Below the pieces are notes generated by a model. That model did not search any database. It was not told the origin of the DNA and saw only the letters and a program-made list of their open reading frames with translations. Positions 59,037-64,000 of a stretch of 64,000 bases of DNA are shown piece after piece (position 1 is the first letter of the stretch; each line of letters starts with the position of its first letter). Both the position numbers and the translations under genes were made by a program. Origin of the DNA: Enterobacter vonholyi (GTDB taxonomy: Bacteria > Pseudomonadota > Gammaproteobacteria > Enterobacterales > Enterobacteriaceae). The DNA lies in NCBI RefSeq assembly GCF_008364555.1, contig NZ_VTUC01000007.1:1-64000 (forward strand), read 5' to 3'.

Positions 59037-59097
59037 CCCTTCTTCAATGGGCGTATGATTATACCCAGGTAATTTAGTCAACTATTAGGCCAAAGCT

Positions 59098-59673
59098 ATG
59101 ATCCGTATTTCCGATTCTGCACAAGCGCACTTTGCCAAACTGCTGGCAAATCAGGAAGAAGGGACGCAGATCCGTGTGTTTGTGATCAATCCAGGCACGC
59201 CGAATGCAGAATGTGGTGTTTCTTATTGTCCTCCGGACGCTGTGGAAGCTACTGACACTGCCCTTAAGTTTGAACAGCTCACCGCCTATGTTGATGAGCT
59301 GAGCGCACCGTATCTTGAAGATGCGGAGATCGACTTCGTCACCGATCAGCTGGGTTCTCAGCTGACCCTGAAAGCGCCGAACGCGAAAATGCGTAAAGTG
59401 TCTGACGATGCCCCTCTGATGGAGCGCGTTGAGTATCTGCTGCAATCCCAGATCAACCCACAGCTGGCGGGCCACGGCGGCCGTGTTTCCCTGATGGAAA
59501 TCACCGACGAAGGTTTTGCCATCCTGCAGTTTGGCGGCGGTTGTAACGGTTGTTCAATGGTCGATGTCACCCTGAAAGAAGGGATCGAGAAGCAGCTGCT
59601 GAACGAGTTCCCGGAACTGAAAGGCGTGCGTGACCTGACCGAACACCAGCGCGGCGAGCACTCCTACTACTAA
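59098..59673 (+). CDS. nfuA: Fe/S biogenesis protein NfuA
   Basis: NfuA carries [4Fe-4S] clusters to apoproteins such as aconitase and LipA under stress. It has 191 residues: the N-terminal degenerate A-type domain (1-~95) lacks the usual cysteines for cluster binding, and the C-terminal NifU-like domain has Cys149 and Cys152 in [11 protein letters not shown]. It lies 61 bases after gntX. Confidence 0.97.
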   Translation: MIRISDSAQAHFAKLLANQEEGTQIRVFVINPGTPNAECGVSYCPPDAVEATDTALKFEQLTAYVDELSAPYLEDAEIDFVTDQLGSQLTLKAPNAKMRKVSDDAPLMERVEYLLQSQINPQLAGHGGRVSLMEITDEGFAILQFGGGCNGCSMVDVTLKEGIEKQLLNEFPELKGVRDLTEHQRGEHSYY

Positions 59674-59690
59674 TTCAGTGCCGATTTGTA

Positions 59691-59723
59691 TTGCCCGGTG
59701 GCGCTGCGCTTACTGGGCCTACA
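59691..59723. repeat. REP-like sequence after nfuA
   Basis: TTGCCCGGTGGCGCTGCGC then TTACTGGGCCTACA resembles the widespread enterobacterial REP palindrome, with one mispaired position. Confidence 0.6.
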
Positions 59724-59771
59724 GAAACAGTGCGGTCTGACGCCCTCTTCCTCGTGCGAGGGTGAAACATT

Positions 59772-59803
59772 AAAAACGGTAACCTCGTGGTTACCGTTTT
59801 GCG
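59772..59803 (+). terminator. Terminator upstream of gntT (nfuA transcript)
   Basis: AAAACGGTAACC and GGTTACCGTTTT form a 12-bp stem with loop TCGT and a T-run. It is about 100 bases after the nfuA stop and can act on both strands. Confidence 0.88.
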
Positions 59804-59879
59804 TTTACCTCTCCCTCTATATGTTGACCTGCGTCTCATAATTCACATTTTGCCTGCCAGGGTGATTCTCAATCACGTC

Positions 59880-59895
59880 ATGTTACCCGTATCAT
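59880..59895 (+). promoter_or_regulatory. GntR operator 1 of gntT
   Basis: ATGTTACCCGTATCAT matches the GntR operator consensus (ATGTTA-CCC-TAACAT type). Confidence 0.7.
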
Positions 59896-60019
59896 TCTCA
59901 TGGGCACTAAGCACACCCATAACAGCCGACTAAACTTAATCGTTTAAAAGGCATCAGTATTAGTGCCGTTACTTCTCTGTTCCCAGTTGGGACAATCGGA
60001 ATTTGTCGTTGAAACAATG

Positions 60020-60035
60020 ACGTTACCCATAACAA
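60020..60035 (+). promoter_or_regulatory. GntR operator 2 of gntT
   Basis: ACGTTACCCATAACAA matches the core GTTACCC-TAAC of the GntR operator. Two operators 140 bases apart allow looping, as proposed for E. coli gntT. Confidence 0.65.
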
Positions 60036-60054
60036 TTCAAAGGCCAGGTAAATC

Positions 60055-61371
60055 ATGCCATTAGTCATCGTTGCTATCGGTGTTGTGTTATTACTGCTCT
60101 TGATGATCCGTTTCAAAATGAACGGATTTATCGCTCTGGTTCTGGTGGCACTTGCAGTCGGTCTGATGCAAGGGATGCCGCTGGTGAAAGTTATCAGCTC
60201 GATTAAAGCCGGTGTCGGCGGCACGCTCGGCAGCCTGGCATTGATCATGGGCTTCGGCGCCATGCTCGGTAAAATGCTGGCGGACTGCGGGGGCGCGCAG
60301 CGTATTGCCACCACGCTTATCGACAAATTCGGTAAGAAGAACATTCAGTGGGCAGTAGTGTTAACCGGCTTTACCGTTGGTTTCGCGCTGTTCTATGAAG
60401 TGGGCTTCGTATTGATGCTGCCGCTGGTGTTCACCATTGCGGCTGCCGCGAGCATCCCGCTGCTGTATGTCGGCGTGCCAATGGCTGCGGCGCTGTCCGT
60501 GACCCACGGCTTCCTGCCGCCGCACCCGGGTCCAACCGCTATCGCGACCATCTTCCACGCGGATATGGGTAAAACTCTGCTGTTCGGTACGATTCTGGCG
60601 ATCCCGACGGTGATTCTGGCCGGCCCGGTTTATGCCCGCTTCCTGAAAGGCATTGATAAGCCGATTCCGGAAGGTCTGTACAGCGCCAAAACCTTCACCG
60701 AAGAAGAGATGCCGGGCTTTGGCGTCAGCGTCTGGACCTCCCTGGTACCGGTGATCCTGATGGCGATGCGCGCCGTGGCAGAGATGATCCTGCCTAAAGG
60801 TCATGCGTTCCTGTCCGTGGCGGAATTCCTGGGTGACCCGGTGATGGCAACGCTGATTGCCGTGCTGATCGCGATGTTCACCTTCGGTTTGAACCGTGGC
60901 CGCTCCATGGATCAGATCAACGACACGCTGACCTCTTCAATCAAAATCATTGCCATGATGCTCCTGATCATCGGCGGTGGCGGTGCATTCAAGCAGGTTC
61001 TGGTCGACAGCGGCGTGGACAAATACATCGCCGCCATGATGCATGAAACCAACGTATCGCCGCTCCTGATGGCCTGGTCTATTGCCGCGGTTCTGCGTAT
61101 TGCGCTGGGTTCAGCGACCGTTGCGGCGATCACCGCAGGCGGTATCGTTGCCCCGCTGATTGCGACCACGGGCGTAAGCCCTGAGCTGATGGTTATCGCC
61201 GTCGGTTCCGGTAGCGTGATTTTCTCTCACGTTAACGACCCTGGCTTCTGGCTGTTCAAGGAGTACTTCAACCTGACGATCGGTGAAACCATCAAGTCCT
61301 GGTCCGCGCTGGAAACCATTATTTCGGTGTGCGGTCTGGTCGGGGTGCTGCTGCTCAATATGGTGGTCTGA
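60055..61371 (+). CDS. gntT: High-affinity gluconate transporter GntT
   Basis: GntT is an inner membrane gluconate:H+ symporter of the GntP family. It has 438 residues with about 12-14 membrane segments. Family-conserved parts include GFGAMLGKMLADCGGAQRIA and HGFLPPHPGPTAIA. It is controlled by GntR through the two operators upstream. GntX two genes upstream is unrelated to its transport role. Confidence 0.97.
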   Translation: MPLVIVAIGVVLLLLLMIRFKMNGFIALVLVALAVGLMQGMPLVKVISSIKAGVGGTLGSLALIMGFGAMLGKMLADCGGAQRIATTLIDKFGKKNIQWAVVLTGFTVGFALFYEVGFVLMLPLVFTIAAAASIPLLYVGVPMAAALSVTHGFLPPHPGPTAIATIFHADMGKTLLFGTILAIPTVILAGPVYARFLKGIDKPIPEGLYSAKTFTEEEMPGFGVSVWTSLVPVILMAMRAVAEMILPKGHAFLSVAEFLGDPVMATLIAVLIAMFTFGLNRGRSMDQINDTLTSSIKIIAMMLLIIGGGGAFKQVLVDSGVDKYIAAMMHETNVSPLLMAWSIAAVLRIALGSATVAAITAGGIVAPLIATTGVSPELMVIAVGSGSVIFSHVNDPGFWLFKEYFNLTIGETIKSWSALETIISVCGLVGVLLLNMVV

Positions 61372-61379
61372 TGCCCTAA

Positions 61380-61411
61380 GTCGGGTGGCGGCTACGCCTT
61401 ACCCGACCTGC
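61380..61411. repeat. REP element, family B, single copy
   Basis: GTCGGGTGGCGGCTACGCC then TTACCCGACCTG, the same palindrome as at 28839 and 48718. It lies between convergent gntT and malQ, followed by a terminator. Confidence 0.8.
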
Positions 61412-61429
61412 ATGAGCACCGCCTGATAA

Positions 61430-61458
61430 TAAAAACCCCGCCACTGGCGGGTTTTTTA
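61430..61458. terminator. Bidirectional terminator between gntT and malQ
   Basis: AAAACCCCGCC and GGCGGGTTTT form a stem with a short loop and T-runs on both strands. The T-run ends directly at the malQ stop codon. Confidence 0.9.
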
Positions 61459-63537
61459 TTACTTCTTACCAGCAGCTTTTCGCCGCTTATCCAAATCCTT
61501 GATCAGCCTGTTCACCCCATCATCGGCAAACATCGCCTCAAGCGTGGTGGACAGCTTTCGACGCCAGTTCTTGTACTGATAGCTGGTGCCTGGGATGTTC
61601 ACCGGCTCCGCCATATCAATCCAGTCTTCCGGCTGCAGGCCCAGCAGGGCGCTGTTGCTGTCGGCAATATAGCGCTGCAAACCGCGGTTGAGGGTCGCGG
61701 TCATCGACATCAATGACGCCTTATGTCCGGCACGTTTCGGCAGACAGCCCTGCTTGTGCAGCGCATCCAGTAGCCCCTGTTTGGAAAGCTCGCGATCCTG
61801 ATACAGGCCGCGCAGAACCTCTTCATCAGGATACAGCCCCAGCGTTTTCCCGAGCGTCAGATCGCCGCTTTCCCAATAGCCACGAAGCGTAGGAAGGTCA
61901 TGCGTCGTCGCGACTGCCATTGACTGTTCAGGGTACGCTTGCGGCGCGCGGAAGGTTTTCTCATGGTCGTTTTCAAAATAGAGCACTTTATAGGAATAGA
62001 CGCCGCTGTCGCGGAGCTTGCTGACAATTTCCACCGGCACGGTACCGAGATCTTCACCGATCACCATGCACTGATGGCGCTTGCTTTCCAGGGCCAGGAT
62101 CGACAGCAGATCGTCAACCGGATACTGCACATACGCCCCGTGATCGGCCGTTTCACCGTACGGGATCCACCACAGACGCAGCACGGACATTACGTGGTCA
62201 ATACGCAGCGCGCCGCAGTTCTGCATGTTAGCGCGCAGCAGGTCGATAAACGGCTCGTAGGCGCGCTCCGCCATGACGTGCGGATCCATCGGCGGCAATC
62301 CCCAGTTCTGGCCCAGCGGGCCAAGGATATCCGGCGGCGCGCCGACAGAGGCTTTCAGACAGTAAAGCTCACGGTCACACCAGGTCTCCGCGCCGCCTTC
62401 CGCCACGCCCACGGCCAGATCGCGGTACAGGCCAATCGGCATTTTATAGCCCTGGCTCACCTGCCAGCAGGCGGCAAACTGGCTATAAGCCAGCCACTGC
62501 AGCCACAGGTAGAAGTCCACTTCATCGGCATTTTTTTTACAGAACGCTTTCACTTCAGGCCTGTCGACGCTCTGATACGCTTCGGGCCAGACCGGCCAGC
62601 CCCAGCGCATTTCGTCCTCTTTTACCTGATATGCGTGCAGCGCATCGAACGCCGCCTGCCAGTACAGGCTCTCGCCCTCCTGCGTCACGAACTGGCGGAA
62701 CGCCGCCATCTGCTCGTCATCGCGCTGCGAAAAGCCTTTCCACGCCAGACGCAGCGCGGCCATTTTCAGCGCCGTGACGGTGGAATAGTCCACCCAGTCG
62801 GCTTCGCGCGCCTGCTTCAGCGCCTGCTGTGTGGTGCTGAGTTTCCACCACGCCTGCGCCTCTTTGCTGTTTTTGAAATCATCTAAGGCGTTAACGTCGA
62901 TATAAATAACGTTCAGCCAGCGACGGGACGACGGACTATACGGGCTGGCGCTCTCCGGGTTGGCCGGATAGAGCGCGTGGATTGGGTTGAGACCGATAAA
63001 CGCGCCGCCGCGCTCGCCCACGGATGCCAGCATCTTTTTCAGATCGCCAAAATCACCGATGCCCCAGTTGCTGTCGGAACGCAGAGTGTAGAGCTGCGCG
63101 CAGGCGCCCCACAGCTTTTTGCCTTCAAGCAGCGCCTGCGGCTCGTAGCAGCGTTTTGGCGCGACGATCACCCGGCAGTGGAAACGCAGATCGTCCTGGG
63201 TGAGCGTTAAGGTGTGATACCCCTCCGGCAGCTTTGCCGGAAGGTTTAACGTTTTGCCGCCGGTGGCGTGACCTTTATGCTGATGCCCCTCTTCGGTGGT
63301 AAGAAGCCAGCTAAACTCGCCGTGCCCCTCCACCGCCAGCGGCATCTTTTTGCCTGCGGTGAATACCTTCACGTTCGGCACCGGAGCAGCCGACGCTTTC
63401 GCGTCGGTTTTGTGCATGGCATCCAGCAAACGTCTTTTGGTGTCCGCACCAATAGACTGCGGTTTGCCGTGCGCATTGATGTAACTGAGGCTAATTCCCG
63501 CCGCCTGCGCGGCACTGTCCAGACGTTTACTCTCCAT
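61459..63537 (-). CDS. malQ: 4-alpha-glucanotransferase (amylomaltase)
   Basis: MalQ transfers maltosyl and longer units between maltodextrins, releasing glucose, in maltose use. It has 692 residues of the GH77 family. Conserved parts: RIDHVMSVLRLWWIPYG with the nucleophile Asp, EDLGTVP with the acid/base Glu, and THDLPTLRGYW. It is second gene of malPQ, 9 bases after malP. MalT activation would act upstream of malP, outside this window. Confidence 0.98.
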   Translation of the reverse strand: MESKRLDSAAQAAGISLSYINAHGKPQSIGADTKRRLLDAMHKTDAKASAAPVPNVKVFTAGKKMPLAVEGHGEFSWLLTTEEGHQHKGHATGGKTLNLPAKLPEGYHTLTLTQDDLRFHCRVIVAPKRCYEPQALLEGKKLWGACAQLYTLRSDSNWGIGDFGDLKKMLASVGERGGAFIGLNPIHALYPANPESASPYSPSSRRWLNVIYIDVNALDDFKNSKEAQAWWKLSTTQQALKQAREADWVDYSTVTALKMAALRLAWKGFSQRDDEQMAAFRQFVTQEGESLYWQAAFDALHAYQVKEDEMRWGWPVWPEAYQSVDRPEVKAFCKKNADEVDFYLWLQWLAYSQFAACWQVSQGYKMPIGLYRDLAVGVAEGGAETWCDRELYCLKASVGAPPDILGPLGQNWGLPPMDPHVMAERAYEPFIDLLRANMQNCGALRIDHVMSVLRLWWIPYGETADHGAYVQYPVDDLLSILALESKRHQCMVIGEDLGTVPVEIVSKLRDSGVYSYKVLYFENDHEKTFRAPQAYPEQSMAVATTHDLPTLRGYWESGDLTLGKTLGLYPDEEVLRGLYQDRELSKQGLLDALHKQGCLPKRAGHKASLMSMTATLNRGLQRYIADSNSALLGLQPEDWIDMAEPVNIPGTSYQYKNWRRKLSTTLEAMFADDGVNRLIKDLDKRRKAAGKK

Positions 63538-63546
63538 CGCGCTTCC

Positions 63547-64000
<454 letters not shown>

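Larger units (their letters stand above)
59674..60054 (+). promoter_or_regulatory. nfuA-gntT intergenic region
   Basis: The 381-base gap has a REP-like palindrome (59691-59723), a terminator (59772-59803), two GntR operators (59880-59895 and 60020-60035) and the gntT promoter. No gene and no clear CRP site were found. Confidence 0.7.

Noticed and set aside
59862-59877. GTGATTCTCAATCAC as a CRP site for gntT
   Set aside because: The spacing between GTGA and TCAC is 7, not 6. CRP control of gntT is known in E. coli, but I cannot place the site here.

Overview
The window is a 64 kb piece of a gammaproteobacterial chromosome of the Enterobacteriaceae, inferred to be Enterobacter or a close relative. 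Protein sequences, lengths and gene order follow the Escherichia/Salmonella 'str operon to mal' segment almost gene for gene. CRP, OmpR, S12 and AroK appear nearly identical to the E. coli proteins from memory. Differences from E. coli include repeat families downstream of genes, a codA copy beside tsgA, no nirC, and no frl/yhfS-Z block between yhfL and trpS. The species call is inference; no rRNA or other marker is present.

Layout. 1-3.5 kb: str operon (rpsL, rpsG, fusA, tuf cut by the window edge) behind a consensus sigma70 promoter. 3.5-7.7 kb: tRNA 2-thiolation genes tusBCD with yheO, then the folding factors fkpA and slyD with slyX and yheV. 7.7-14.8 kb: kefB-kefG potassium efflux, yheS, yheT-yheU, prkB, yhfA. 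15.1-21.1 kb: crp, yhfK, the argD-pabA-fic cluster and ppiA. 21.3-28.8 kb: tsgA, codA, nitrite reductase nirBD with cysG, and yhfL. 28.9-35.4 kb: the long aroK-aroB-damX-dam-rpe-gph-trpS operon. 35.6-38.9 kb: hofMNOPQ, a type IV pilus/competence-like set. 39.0-46.7 kb: mrcA, nudE, igaA, yrfG, hslR, hslO. 47.1-54.0 kb: pckA, envZ-ompR, greB, yhgF. 54.3-64 kb: feoABC, a DUF1471 gene, bioH, gntX, nfuA, gntT, malQ and the 3' end of malP.

The window is core genome. It has no insertion sequences, prophage, CRISPR, tRNA or rRNA. Several regulatory sites can be read directly: the str promoter, a sigmaE-type fkpA promoter, tandem ARG boxes before argD, a perfect CRP site between ppiA and tsgA, FNR and NarL/NarP sites before nirB, FNR-like and Fur sites before feoA, a CRP site before pckA, and two GntR operators before gntT.

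The most unusual locus is fic (about 19.8-20.4 kb). Its first ~28 residues are those of the YhfG/FicA antitoxin, including an inhibitory S-x-x-x-E motif, joined in frame to a Fic protein that has lost its own N-terminus. This looks like an antitoxin-toxin deletion fusion that makes a self-contained, class II-like Fic protein. Other points of interest are the missing nirC, replaced by a short spacer with a strong hairpin, structured leaders before yheT and tsgA, a codA stop codon inside a terminator loop, and an isolated DUF1471 gene beside feoC. No complete, previously undescribed multi-gene system was found.
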